Part shown: positions 31,467-40,251 of the stretch, in pieces | How positions within the stretch are numbered: the first letter of the stretch is position 1 | Layout of the letters: each line of letters starts with the position of its first letter | NCBI RefSeq assembly: GCF_003201565.1 | Contig: NZ_QJJP01000015.1 | Coordinates: forward strand, 21,506-85,505 | Source of the DNA: Nitrosomonas sp. Nm84 | GTDB taxonomy: Bacteria > Pseudomonadota > Gammaproteobacteria > Burkholderiales > Nitrosomonadaceae | Length of the DNA stretch: 64,000 bases | Direction: 5' to 3' | The notes under the pieces: model-generated | What the model was told of the DNA's origin: nothing | The model's database searches: none | Seen by the model: the letters and a program-made list of their open reading frames with translations, nothing else | Program-made: the position numbers and the translations under genes

Positions 31467-33500
31467 CTACTGGTGCAGTAGATTAGTTTCAAGTTCGACA
31501 GACTCCAAAGTTCTGGTCAGCGCACGGTAACGCGCCAGCGCCCAGAGCGGGAAGAATTTTGAATAACCGTGATAACGCAGATAGAAAACGCGCGGAAAAC
31601 CAGGTGCGGTAAACCAAGGGTCTTCCCACAAGTGGTCACTCGCTTGATTGCGCAGCAAGTAGCCGATACCTTTACGTACAGATTCACTATTGACTTCACC
31701 GGCCGCCATCAAGCCCAATACCGCCCACGCTGTTTGAAAGGCAGTACTGGTTTCAGCAAATTGTCCTGCCAGTTTGCTATCCAAATAGGAGTCGTTGGTT
31801 TCACCCCAACCACCATCCGCGCGCTGCACGGAATTTAACCATTTTACGGCACGGCGTACTGACGTATGTTGCATATCGAACTTGGCCAAGCGAAATGCTT
31901 CCAGCACAGACCATGTGCCATAGATATAATTGGTACCCCAGCGCCCGAACCAGGCGCCGTTTGATTCCTGTTCCCGTAACAAGTAACTGATACCACGCAG
32001 CACCGCATGCTGGTGATGCTGCTTACCATATTTTCCAAGAAAACCGACGCAACGCGCTGTTACATCGCTGGTAGGCGGATCGATCAATGCACCGTGATCG
32101 GCAAAAGGAATCTCATTCAGATAGTGATAGGTGTTATCGATGTCAAAGGCTGCAAAACCACCATTGCGCGATTGCATGCCGAACAACCAGTTGGCTGCGC
32201 GTTCTAGGGCCTTCTGGTAACGCTGCGAATCGCCTTGATCCAGTGCCCAGGCCACTGCAGCCGTATCGTCGAGATCTGGATAATGCGGGTTCGCATACTG
32301 AAAAGCCCAGCCACCACCCGGCAAATCCGGCCGTTTATCACGCCAATCGCCAGGTTCATCCAGAATCTGTTGTTCCACCAACCAATCCAGCGCTTGCAAC
32401 ACCGGTTTCTGATCCGTTGTTGGGTCTTCCTGTAATGCCAGACTTGTCAGCACCGTATCCCAGACAGGCGAGGTACAAGGCTGACACCAAACACGTTCTC
32501 CTTCATCGACCAGCAATCCGCGCAACGCGTTACGACATTGCACCCGGTTAGGGTGATCATAGGCATAGCCCAACAATGTCAATGCTTCATGCGCATTGAC
32601 CATGGCGGGAAAAATAGCGCCAATGCCACATTCGCCATTCAGACGTTCGAGTGTCCAGCTTTCTGCGCGACGTATCGAATATTGACGCACCGATTGAGGC
32701 AACTTGGGCTCCACCCGCGACAATACACGTTCAACCAACATAAAAATGCGTTTAAGCAATGTCTCCGCTTGCGGAAAATAGTTTGTTTCCTCTTCCGGTG
32801 GAACAATAAACAATTCACGAATATTCACTTGACGCGGATTGATAGCACGTGCCCTCATCGTACACAAGATGGATAAAGGTACCATAACGGTTCGCGACCA
32901 GTAGGAAACCTTGCTGAGGTGGAAAGGAAACCAACGCGGCAGTAGTACCAGTTCCGAAGGCACAACAGGCACACCGCGCCACGGGATCTGATCATACATT
33001 GCCAGCAGCAAGCGCGTAAAAACGTTAGCTTTGGCCGCACCACCGCGTTCTAGAATAGCTTCTCGTGCGCGCACCATATGCGCTGCATCGGGAGAATCGC
33101 CCACCAGCTTCAGGGCATAATACGATTTAATGGTGCAACTGATATCAAATGCGCCGCCATAATATAACGGCCATCCGCCATGCGCCATGTCCTGTTTATC
33201 ACGGATAAAACGCGCAATTTTATTCTCCAGAATGACATCGATTTCATCCATGAAGTGCATCATCAGAATATATTCTGCCGGGATGGTACAATCCGCTTCG
33301 AGTGGGAAACACCAGTGTCCATCTGGATTCCGCAAAGACAACATCGCCGTGCGAGCTTGGGAAAATTTCTTTTCCAGCTCGTCAGCATTGATTCTTTCAC
33401 GACTCGAGTCGGCTGTTATATCCGCTAAAGGTGCTTCGTTCTCAAAAACGAAATCATTCCGTTGTTGCGATATGTTAGATTTTCTTTGAGATCCGTTCAT
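31467..33500 (-). CDS. shc: Squalene-hopene cyclase
   Basis: 677 residues, full length. It cyclises squalene to hopene, the core of hopanoid membrane lipids. The catalytic acid motif DxDD is D409-L410-D411-D412 in HYPDLDDTAA. Several QW repeats (QxxxGxW types such as DKQDMAHGGW, QSRNGGFAAF, EQESNGAWFGRWG, QRADGGWGE) are present. Monotopic membrane enzyme. Upstream of hpnG on the same strand, 129 bases before the chosen hpnG start. Confidence 0.96.
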   Translation of the reverse strand: MNGSQRKSNISQQRNDFVFENEAPLADITADSSRERINADELEKKFSQARTAMLSLRNPDGHWCFPLEADCTIPAEYILMMHFMDEIDVILENKIARFIRDKQDMAHGGWPLYYGGAFDISCTIKSYYALKLVGDSPDAAHMVRAREAILERGGAAKANVFTRLLLAMYDQIPWRGVPVVPSELVLLPRWFPFHLSKVSYWSRTVMVPLSILCTMRARAINPRQVNIRELFIVPPEEETNYFPQAETLLKRIFMLVERVLSRVEPKLPQSVRQYSIRRAESWTLERLNGECGIGAIFPAMVNAHEALTLLGYAYDHPNRVQCRNALRGLLVDEGERVWCQPCTSPVWDTVLTSLALQEDPTTDQKPVLQALDWLVEQQILDEPGDWRDKRPDLPGGGWAFQYANPHYPDLDDTAAVAWALDQGDSQRYQKALERAANWLFGMQSRNGGFAAFDIDNTYHYLNEIPFADHGALIDPPTSDVTARCVGFLGKYGKQHHQHAVLRGISYLLREQESNGAWFGRWGTNYIYGTWSVLEAFRLAKFDMQHTSVRRAVKWLNSVQRADGGWGETNDSYLDSKLAGQFAETSTAFQTAWAVLGLMAAGEVNSESVRKGIGYLLRNQASDHLWEDPWFTAPGFPRVFYLRYHGYSKFFPLWALARYRALTRTLESVELETNLLHQ

Positions 33501-33651
33501 ATATTCCTAAGCGCTATGGCTGTTACAAATTTTCCAATAGGTATACATGCATATACCACCCAGTAGCTCTACTTTATTCACTTAAAGACTCTTATCATCT
33601 GTCAGTATCATTAACCTTGAGGCGTCTGACTATAAAACCCTATAACCAAGG

Positions 33652-34467
33652 CTAGTCAGTTTTTTTCTGTTTTTGCTTTTCCGAGTCTTTATCAAAAGGA
33701 TTATCCTGAAAAGGCTCATAATAAAGGTCTAATGGCAGCTTGCCATCATGAACCAGAAATTCGCGCTGCTGTAATGATGCTTCACGCACAAATAAATAAG
33801 GATCCAACGCCGCTTCATCACGAATACGCATTGGACCGGATAAACGTGCGCGCTTGTCGACAGCACCGAGAATCGTCAAAGGTGCAGCAAATACCGAACC
33901 CACTGCAAGACCTGCGTAAAAAAGCACATTGGTAAAAATACTGACCGGAATACTTGAAACATCACGCTCACTACTCGGCCCCATGAACGGAATAAACAAA
34001 TAAGAACCTGGGTCAACTCCCCATACGCCTAGTGTTTGACCGAAATCTTCATCATTCTTCTGTAAACCCATGTGAGTCGCCATATCAAAAAGCCCAAACA
34101 TGCCGACTGATGAGTTAACAAAAAAACGTAGCGTATCTTGAAAACCTTGTTTTACCTTACCTTGCAAGAAGGAATTCAGAACGACATTGGGATACGACAG
34201 ATTATCGTAGAAATTCCCTATAGATCGTTGCGCTGCATCGGGCACATAATCAATGTAAGCATTCACAACGGGCTCAAATACCGCCCGATCGACTCGATCG
34301 GTAATATCATAGGAAGCTCGATTGACTTTCTCATGCGGATCGACCGGATCTACGTCTTGATCACCACCCTTTGGGGTTGTTGCACAACCCTGTAAGATCA
34401 CGACACACAAAAACACCGCGCTACTAACTAACTGCCTGATATTTACTACCGAATGTATATTCCTCAA
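33652..34467 (-). CDS. mlaA: MlaA (VacJ) outer-membrane lipoprotein
   Basis: 271 residues from a TTG start; no in-frame ATG precedes the signal peptide. The lipobox VILQGC places lipidated Cys28 at the mature N-terminus. The body has the MlaA landmarks DPHEKVNRASYDITDRVD, NFYDNLSYPNVVLNSFLQGK, EDFGQTLGVWGVDPGSYLFIPFMGPS. MlaA removes phospholipids from the outer leaflet of the outer membrane and passes them to the MlaC shuttle. The mlaBCDEF genes are not in the window; vacJ-like genes often accompany hopanoid genes, as here. Confidence 0.92.
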   Translation of the reverse strand: MRNIHSVVNIRQLVSSAVFLCVVILQGCATTPKGGDQDVDPVDPHEKVNRASYDITDRVDRAVFEPVVNAYIDYVPDAAQRSIGNFYDNLSYPNVVLNSFLQGKVKQGFQDTLRFFVNSSVGMFGLFDMATHMGLQKNDEDFGQTLGVWGVDPGSYLFIPFMGPSSERDVSSIPVSIFTNVLFYAGLAVGSVFAAPLTILGAVDKRARLSGPMRIRDEAALDPYLFVREASLQQREFLVHDGKLPLDLYYEPFQDNPFDKDSEKQKQKKTD

Positions 34468-34709
34468 AATTCAGGTGCTCTCATTCATTTGCTTGTAAAA
34501 CATTCAGTTCTGAGAAAACATCATTATCACAAAACGTAACCATCAATCTTTACATTTATCTCACTAAAAGCAAGCAAAATACTCTGTCAATATTTGATTC
34601 GGCCGAAGTATACACTACTCCGTCAATCTCATGTTTTTCCAACTTGACAGAGATCATCTAAACTCCTTAAGAAATATAAGAAAATTGAAGGAAATAATGC
34701 CAACATCTC

Positions 34710-35318
34710 TTAACTTTCCCGCTCACCATGTACGATCTCTATCAGCTTTAGAGCTTGTAATTCCATCTCAAGAACGAAACCATCGACTTTCGCACGAAAA
34801 TGGCGGTAGAAAATCATGCTGGGAATCGCCACCAGTATACCGAATGCCGCATTATACAAAGCCACAGAAATCCCGTAAGCAAGTTGTGCCGGATTACTAC
34901 CCGTAGGAGAATTTGAACCAAAGATTTCAATCATGCCCACCAAGGTGCCAAACAATCCCATCAGTGGACTCAGCGCGGCAATCGTTCCTAGCGTGGTCAG
35001 ATACCGGTTCAAATCATGTGCGACTACACGACCTGATTCTTCAATCGACTCCTTCATGACTTCCCGCGAGCTCTTAACATTTTTAAGCCCGGCAGCAAGC
35101 ACTTCCCCTAATGGAGAATGCTGTTGCAAGCGCGCAATCATCTCAAGGTTTACACCATTTCTTTTATATTCATTTAATACTCTGGGCAATAATTCCTTAG
35201 GAGAAATGACACTTAAACGCAGTGTCCACATCCGTTCCACAATGATACCCATGGCAACAATAGAAGCAATAATGATTGGCCAGATCGGCCAGCCGGCCGC
35301 TTGAATCAAAGATAACAC
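34710..35318 (-). CDS. exbB: ExbB/TolQ/MotA-family proton channel
   Basis: 202 residues from a GTG start with GGAG upstream. Three membrane segments are visible (about 9-28, 106-130, 145-172), with the conserved TLGTIAALSPLMGLFGTLVGMIEIF and GISVALYNAAFGILVAIPSMIFYRHF regions. These use proton flow to energise TonB- or Tol-type systems. Normally an ExbD/TolR gene follows immediately; here 34468-34709 contains none and mlaA is next, so the channel has no visible partner. Confidence 0.85.
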   Translation of the reverse strand: MLSLIQAAGWPIWPIIIASIVAMGIIVERMWTLRLSVISPKELLPRVLNEYKRNGVNLEMIARLQQHSPLGEVLAAGLKNVKSSREVMKESIEESGRVVAHDLNRYLTTLGTIAALSPLMGLFGTLVGMIEIFGSNSPTGSNPAQLAYGISVALYNAAFGILVAIPSMIFYRHFRAKVDGFVLEMELQALKLIEIVHGERES

Positions 35319-35463
35319 GCGATAAACTCCTCACTCATGATAGATCAGGTATTATTCTGCAATCTATGAATACCTGATGATTTGCTTATTTTATAACTAA
35401 GCGATTAATTTGGCATGTAATGTATCTTGATCGTGCACTTTCAGCAAGAAAACAGTGCTTTTT

Positions 35464-35498
35464 CTATCCACAATTTCTGTGAATAAGTTTGTGAATAT
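35464..35498. other. Cluster of three DnaA-box-like sites
   Basis: CTATCCACA (35464-35472, one mismatch), TGTGAATAA (35478-35486, inverse of TTATTCACA, a full match to TTATNCACA) and TGTGAATAT (35490-35498, one mismatch) lie within 35 bases; a fourth, TGTGGATTA, is at 35664-35672. The 375-base gap before xseA is AT-rich with ATCTATATATAG-like stretches. dnaA is not nearby, so the role is open. Confidence 0.4.
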
Positions 35499-35693
35499 AT
35501 TACGGATAGCACTATTAAGTTAGCATATCCAAACAACTTTTTTAACTTGATTATTTATTAATCTATATATAGCTTTATTAGAAGAAACAGATAATTACAA
35601 GAAACCACACTTCTTACACACACTCTGACAATACACTACACACTTTCTACAAGACATGTGACATGTGGATTATCACATAACAGACGCAACCAA

Positions 35694-37043
35694 ATGAATT
35701 TTCCTTCAATCATGCTCGGCAACGTTCATAAAGTACTGACGGTCAGTGAATTAAATCGCACTACCAAGCAATTTCTGGAACAGAGCATTCCATTATTGTG
35801 GGTTCAAGGTGAAATTTCCAATTTGAAGCGTTATCAATCGGGTCATTGGTACTTTTCCCTCAAGGACGCCGATGCGCAAGTTCGCTGTGTTTTATTCAGT
35901 CACAAGAATCAATATATTGACTGGCAACCTAAGGATGGCATGCAAGTGGAAGTACTTGCAATCGTCACACTATACGAACCGCGCGGTGATTTTCAGTTAA
36001 ATGTTGAAACCATGCGACGCGCCGGACTCGGTGAATTATTCGAGGCCTTTGAAAAGCTTAAATCCAAATTGGAACAAGCCGGATTATTCAATTCCGCAAA
36101 TAAAAAACCGTTACCCGCGTTTCCGAAACAAATCGGCATCATCACCTCCTCGGATACTGCAGCGCTACGAGACGTACTATCAACACTGCAACGCCGCATG
36201 CCAACATTGCCTGTTATTATCTACCCTACCCTGGTGCAAGGAAGAACAGCAGCCGGCAGTATCGCCGATGCGATTAAAATCGCATGCCAACGAGCGGAAT
36301 GTGATGTACTGATATTGTGCCGAGGTGGCGGTAGTATTGAAGATTTATGGGCATTTAATGAAGAAATTGTAGCGCTTGCCATTGCCGCCAGCCCGATCCC
36401 CATCGTCAGCGGTATCGGCCATGAAACAGACTTCACCATCGCGGACTTTGTTGCGGATATGCGCGCGCCCACACCAACCGCAGCCGCTGAGCTCGCCAGC
36501 AGAGATCGAAAGGAACTGAGTCATCGCTTGAGCATGCTGCACCAGCGCATCTATCGCATCACCTTGCATCGTATTGAATACGCCATGCAACAAGTGGATA
36601 TTCTGACGCATCGTTTAATTTACCCGGGCGATCGCATCAAACAGCAAACCTTGCATCTGGGGCATTTGCAGGACCAACTCATCAACACCTGGCGACATCA
36701 GATCGAAAAGAAACAGTGGAAATTACTCGAATTCAGTCAACGGCTGACGGCTGCAAGTCCCAATATTGTCCATTTGGTAGAGCAACAAAAAGAGCGGACT
36801 TCACGTTTCCACTCTGCCTATTCCCGTTATTTCGAAAAAATATCAGTTCGGCTGCAACATATGCAAGTACAGTTATCTCACCTGAATCCGCAATCGGTAC
36901 TGGAACGCGGATATAGCATTACGTATTCCATGCAAAGTACCATCATCCGTGACAGCAAACAAATGAATCCCGGCGATAGGATTCAGGTAAAATTCGCGCA
37001 CGGAATGTGCGAGGCGGATGTCACAAAGACCAAAAATTCCTGA
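35694..37043 (+). CDS. xseA: Exodeoxyribonuclease VII large subunit
   Basis: About 449 residues from the ATG at 35694; a GTG 36 bases upstream gives an unlikely basic extension. XseA with XseB degrades single-stranded DNA in both directions. An N-terminal OB-fold (LTVSELNRTTKQFLEQ; WVQGEISNLKRYQSGHWYFS) is followed by the catalytic domain with the family's GIITSSDTAALRDVL, RGGGSIEDLWAFNEE and GIGHETDFTIADFVADMRAPTP segments, then coiled coils. xseB is not adjacent. Confidence 0.95.
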   Translation: MNFPSIMLGNVHKVLTVSELNRTTKQFLEQSIPLLWVQGEISNLKRYQSGHWYFSLKDADAQVRCVLFSHKNQYIDWQPKDGMQVEVLAIVTLYEPRGDFQLNVETMRRAGLGELFEAFEKLKSKLEQAGLFNSANKKPLPAFPKQIGIITSSDTAALRDVLSTLQRRMPTLPVIIYPTLVQGRTAAGSIADAIKIACQRAECDVLILCRGGGSIEDLWAFNEEIVALAIAASPIPIVSGIGHETDFTIADFVADMRAPTPTAAAELASRDRKELSHRLSMLHQRIYRITLHRIEYAMQQVDILTHRLIYPGDRIKQQTLHLGHLQDQLINTWRHQIEKKQWKLLEFSQRLTAASPNIVHLVEQQKERTSRFHSAYSRYFEKISVRLQHMQVQLSHLNPQSVLERGYSITYSMQSTIIRDSKQMNPGDRIQVKFAHGMCEADVTKTKNS

Positions 37044-37108
37044 TACCTATACATAGTATCAGCGCTCATTCCATTTTATGCAAAACAACAACAAGGACAA
37101 AATCACCG

Positions 37109-37483
37109 ATGCCAAAAACTTTCCTGATACTGGGCGCATTCAACACATTTTTATGCATCACACTAGGCGCGTTCGGCGCACACGGCCTGAAACGAGTATT
37201 ATCAGCGGATATGCTTACGGTGTACCACACCGGCGTGCAATACCATTTTTATCACGCCTTCGGAATCATCATCATTGGCCTGCTATTACTGCACTTTCCC
37301 AAATCCCGCCTAATCCCGATATCCGGCTGGCTGATGATGGTCGGCATTATTTTATTCAGTTTCAGTCTTTACGTATTAAGCGTGACCGAAATGCGCGGGC
37401 TTGGCATGATCACGCCGTTTGGCGGCGTCTCATTCCTGACTGCTTGGGGATTGCTGATTTATGCCGTCTGGAAAGAAAAATAA
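37109..37483 (+). CDS. DUF423 membrane protein
   Basis: 124 residues from the ATG at 37109 with AAGGA 11 bases upstream; the longer frame overlapping xseA has no such support. Four membrane helices and the family's motifs LGAFGAHGLK, YHTGVQYHFYHAFG and TPFGGVSFLTAW. Function unknown (YgdD-like). Downstream of xseA on the same strand, 65 bases away. The following gap to 37691 holds no recognisable element. Confidence 0.85.
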   Translation: MPKTFLILGAFNTFLCITLGAFGAHGLKRVLSADMLTVYHTGVQYHFYHAFGIIIIGLLLLHFPKSRLIPISGWLMMVGIILFSFSLYVLSVTEMRGLGMITPFGGVSFLTAWGLLIYAVWKEK

Positions 37484-37691
37484 AGGCACCGCCATCGCAC
37501 TTATAGTGATTGTAAGTTATCCGTGGCAGATACATGCAGCAATTTTGCGGATAGATACTGGTTATCAGTCAGTCCTATGGCGCTCGTATCGGTGAACAAA
37601 CATATGGGTAGAGCACTTCACCCAACAATGGCGACACTGAAATACCACCTGTTTGAATACAAACTAATAATCAGCAATATGAATAAAATAT

Positions 37692-38048
37692 TTATTTAGA
37701 TTTTTCTACTATTTTTCGATGGGAAGCGGCCATTTCCATGTTGCGCTCAGCCGATTTGGTATATTTTCTTAATAATGCTTCATGGTGCGACTCGAAATCC
37801 AGACCTTCCCGGCCATAGTATTCGCTGTGACTTTTATACTCTGCCAGCAGCTTTTTTTGCTCTTTTGCTTTTTCTTGCATTGCCTTGGCCTCATTCTCGT
37901 AATATACGGCTAATCCGATATGATCAAATTTAGTTTTGGCTTTGGCTTCAGCAATCTCGTTTACTTCTTCTGATTCTGCAGCGATGCAGACACTCGAAGC
38001 CATGAAAGTGAACATAATCAACATTGTGAAAAATAGCTTTGTTTGCAT
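37692..38048 (-). CDS. Small periplasmic helical protein, unknown
   Basis: 118 residues: signal peptide (1-23, ending CIAAE), then an almost entirely helical, charged mature domain with DHIGLAVYYENEAKAMQEKA and HSEYYGREGLDFESHHEALL. The regular Tyr/His/Glu pattern looks like a conserved domain rather than random helix, but I cannot name a family. Single-gene unit between convergent DUF423 and divergent dsbB; GGAG is present before the ATG on the minus strand. Confidence 0.65.
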   Translation of the reverse strand: MQTKLFFTMLIMFTFMASSVCIAAESEEVNEIAEAKAKTKFDHIGLAVYYENEAKAMQEKAKEQKKLLAEYKSHSEYYGREGLDFESHHEALLRKYTKSAERNMEMAASHRKIVEKSK

Positions 38049-38203
38049 GGTGAATCTCCTTGATTAGATATAAATGCAAAAGGAATTCCAGTGCTATTAC
38101 CAATATTCAGCCAGCTGAATTCGTTCATCATAGCAAATTGTGTAGAATCCACAAATGATTAATGGATAAACCAGATATCAATCAGACTCATGAGAAACAC
38201 AAA

Positions 38204-38677
38204 ATGAAATTATTATTCTTAATTATTCTGCTCAGTTGTATCGGTGTTCTAGGTTATGCGCAATATCTGCAGCACGTTCAAGGGCTGCTGCCCTGCCCAC
38301 TTTGTGTAGCACAACGGGTCGCCTACTGGCTGTTGGGACTCACTGCATTCGTGGCATTTCTCCACAATCCCAAATACATTGGGCGCCGCTTCTACGGTTG
38401 CTTGCTGAGTGTTTTCGCATTCGCCGGGGCAATCATTGCTGCACGGCACGCTTGGTTGATACGTTTTCCGGAATCATTTGAGTGCGGTATCAGTCCGGAG
38501 GAAGCCTTTTTAAATGCCTTACCTATTGCCGGGTGGTGGCCTGGAATGTTTGAGGCCAATGGGGATTGCGCTAATATCGATTGGAAATTTTTATCACTAA
38601 CGATTCCGGACTGGTCATTGGTGGCTTTTATTAGCCTTGGGAGCTTAGCGCTTTATCCATTATTGGCTAAGAAATAA
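38204..38677 (+). CDS. dsbB: Disulfide bond formation protein DsbB
   Basis: 157 residues from the ATG at 38204; an in-frame ATG at 38162 would add 14 polar residues. DsbB re-oxidises periplasmic DsbA and passes electrons to quinone. Four membrane helices, first periplasmic cysteine pair C31-P-L-C34, second pair C94 and C122 in the loop between helices 3 and 4. The start choice is uncertain. Convergent with xerD, only 14 bases apart. Confidence 0.92.
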   Translation: MKLLFLIILLSCIGVLGYAQYLQHVQGLLPCPLCVAQRVAYWLLGLTAFVAFLHNPKYIGRRFYGCLLSVFAFAGAIIAARHAWLIRFPESFECGISPEEAFLNALPIAGWWPGMFEANGDCANIDWKFLSLTIPDWSLVAFISLGSLALYPLLAKK

Positions 38678-38691
38678 CCAAGAATAGCGAA

Positions 38692-39603
38692 TTATCCTCT
38701 TGGATGGTGCGTAGCATGTAGTTGCTTCAGACGTTCACGTGCAATATGCGTGTAAATCTGCGTAGTCGAAATGTCGGCATGACCCAGTAACAGCTGCACC
38801 ACGCGCAAATCAGCGCCGTGATTTAGCAGATGGGTGGCAAATGCATGACGTAGTGTATGTGGAGATAGCTGTTTGGTAATACCCACTATTTGTGCATAGC
38901 GTTTGATGAGATACCAGAATGCCTGACGTGTCATGGCCGCACCGCGTGCCGTCACAAATATGGTGTCGGTGACAATACCATTCAGAAGAGCAGGTCTAGC
39001 TTCCTTGGTATAGCGACTCAACCATTCGAGTGATTCTTCTCCAAGCGGTGCAAGACGTTCCTTCCTACCCTTCCCCATGACTCGCAGAACCCCCATGTCC
39101 ATGCTGACTTGCGAATACTTTAGATTGATCAGTTCCGATACCCGCAGTCCACTGGCGTATAAAACTTCCACCATCGCACGATCACGCAAACCGAGCGGGT
39201 GCTTAAGATCAGGCACGCTCAGCAATAGTTCGACTTCTTTTTCTGTAAGACTCTGAGGTAAACTGCGTTGCAATTTAGGCGTTTCAATATTAAGACTGGG
39301 ATCCGTCGCAATTTTGCCTTGGCGCAACAAAAAACGATAGAAACGTTTCAGACTGGATAGCTCCCGGCTGGTCGTACTGGCTTTAATCTTAGCGGAAACT
39401 CTGGACGCCAGAAACTCGAGCAAATCCGAATGCGTTGCATCCATCAGTACCCTATCTTCTTGATTTCTTCTTCTCAGCCATTCACTGAAAAGTCGTAAGT
39501 CATTGCGATAGCTATCCAGCGTGTTACGTGACAAGCCATCTTCCAACCATAAAGCGTCGGAAAACTCATCTAATAAATTTGCGTCTAAATCAAGCACTCT
39601 CAT
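38692..39603 (-). CDS. xerD: Tyrosine recombinase XerD
   Basis: 303 residues. XerD with XerC resolves chromosome dimers at dif under FtsK control. An N-terminal SAM-like DNA-binding domain is followed by the catalytic domain with Arg in ASGLRVSELINL, Lys in MGKGRKERLAPLG, HTLRHAFATHLL, LLGHADISTTQIYTHI; all R-K-H-R-H-Y residues are present. The sequence pattern fits XerD better than XerC. Its first 14 bases overlap the end of ogt. Confidence 0.93.
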   Translation of the reverse strand: MRVLDLDANLLDEFSDALWLEDGLSRNTLDSYRNDLRLFSEWLRRRNQEDRVLMDATHSDLLEFLASRVSAKIKASTTSRELSSLKRFYRFLLRQGKIATDPSLNIETPKLQRSLPQSLTEKEVELLLSVPDLKHPLGLRDRAMVEVLYASGLRVSELINLKYSQVSMDMGVLRVMGKGRKERLAPLGEESLEWLSRYTKEARPALLNGIVTDTIFVTARGAAMTRQAFWYLIKRYAQIVGITKQLSPHTLRHAFATHLLNHGADLRVVQLLLGHADISTTQIYTHIARERLKQLHATHHPRG

Positions 39604-40093
39604 GGCGTAATAACCACCGTTTGATCTCTAAGGGATTTCCATCACTTGCATTCATAAAACCTCCTAATCCACCATTCTTAGCGATCACACGATGACAGGG
39701 TATGATGATCGGAATTCTATTGGCGCCGCATGCCCGACCTACTGCTCTGGGTGCGGAATGGAGCTGTGTCGCTATTTCCGCATAACTACTCGTTTTCCCG
39801 CTCGGAATAGTCTGTATGGCTTGCCACACCCGGCGTTGATGCGCTGTGCCGCCAATATGCAAACTTAAATCAAACCTAAAACTGGGTTCAGTTAAGTACG
39901 CTTGCAATTGCCTACAAACCTCTTTAGCCAGATAACTCTGTGGTGCCAAAGGCTGAGTATCCACAGACAAATACTCGATATCGGTCAACCAGTCCTCTTC
40001 AATAATAATCCCTAGCACAGCAAATGGGGCAGCCAGTTTTGCCTGATAGACTTTGATTGAATCAGTCACCTGTATATTTTTTAATCTACTCAC
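39590..40093 (-). CDS. ogt: Methylated-DNA--protein-cysteine methyltransferase
   Basis: 167 residues. A suicide enzyme that takes the methyl from O6-methylguanine onto Cys133 in the motif IPCHRVIAKNGGLGGF. The helix-turn-helix segment with SYAEIA and RAVGRACGANR is complete. The N-terminal Ada-like subdomain is short, so this is a stand-alone Ogt. Overlaps xerD by 14 bases. Confidence 0.93.
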   Translation of the reverse strand: MSRLKNIQVTDSIKVYQAKLAAPFAVLGIIIEEDWLTDIEYLSVDTQPLAPQSYLAKEVCRQLQAYLTEPSFRFDLSLHIGGTAHQRRVWQAIQTIPSGKTSSYAEIATQLHSAPRAVGRACGANRIPIIIPCHRVIAKNGGLGGFMNASDGNPLEIKRWLLRHESA

Positions 40094-40251
40094 TGCCGGC
40101 TTAAATCGCTATTTGGAAAATTATCTAATGCTTCCGCTTTACTTAAAAATTGACATTAAAAATAAATAGAAGTTTCAAATGTCAATTCTTATCCCGGCAC
40201 CATGCAATGTGTACCGGGAATTTTTCCAACAGATCATTCAATTTTTTTCAC

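Noticed and set aside
32087..32551. 154-codon plus-strand frame opposite shc
   Set aside because: Antisense of squalene-hopene cyclase, whose active-site and QW motifs are intact.
35319..35693. Chromosomal origin of replication
   Set aside because: DnaA-box-like sites are present, but there is no dnaA, dnaN, gyrB or parAB nearby and only one full-match box; kept only as a finding.
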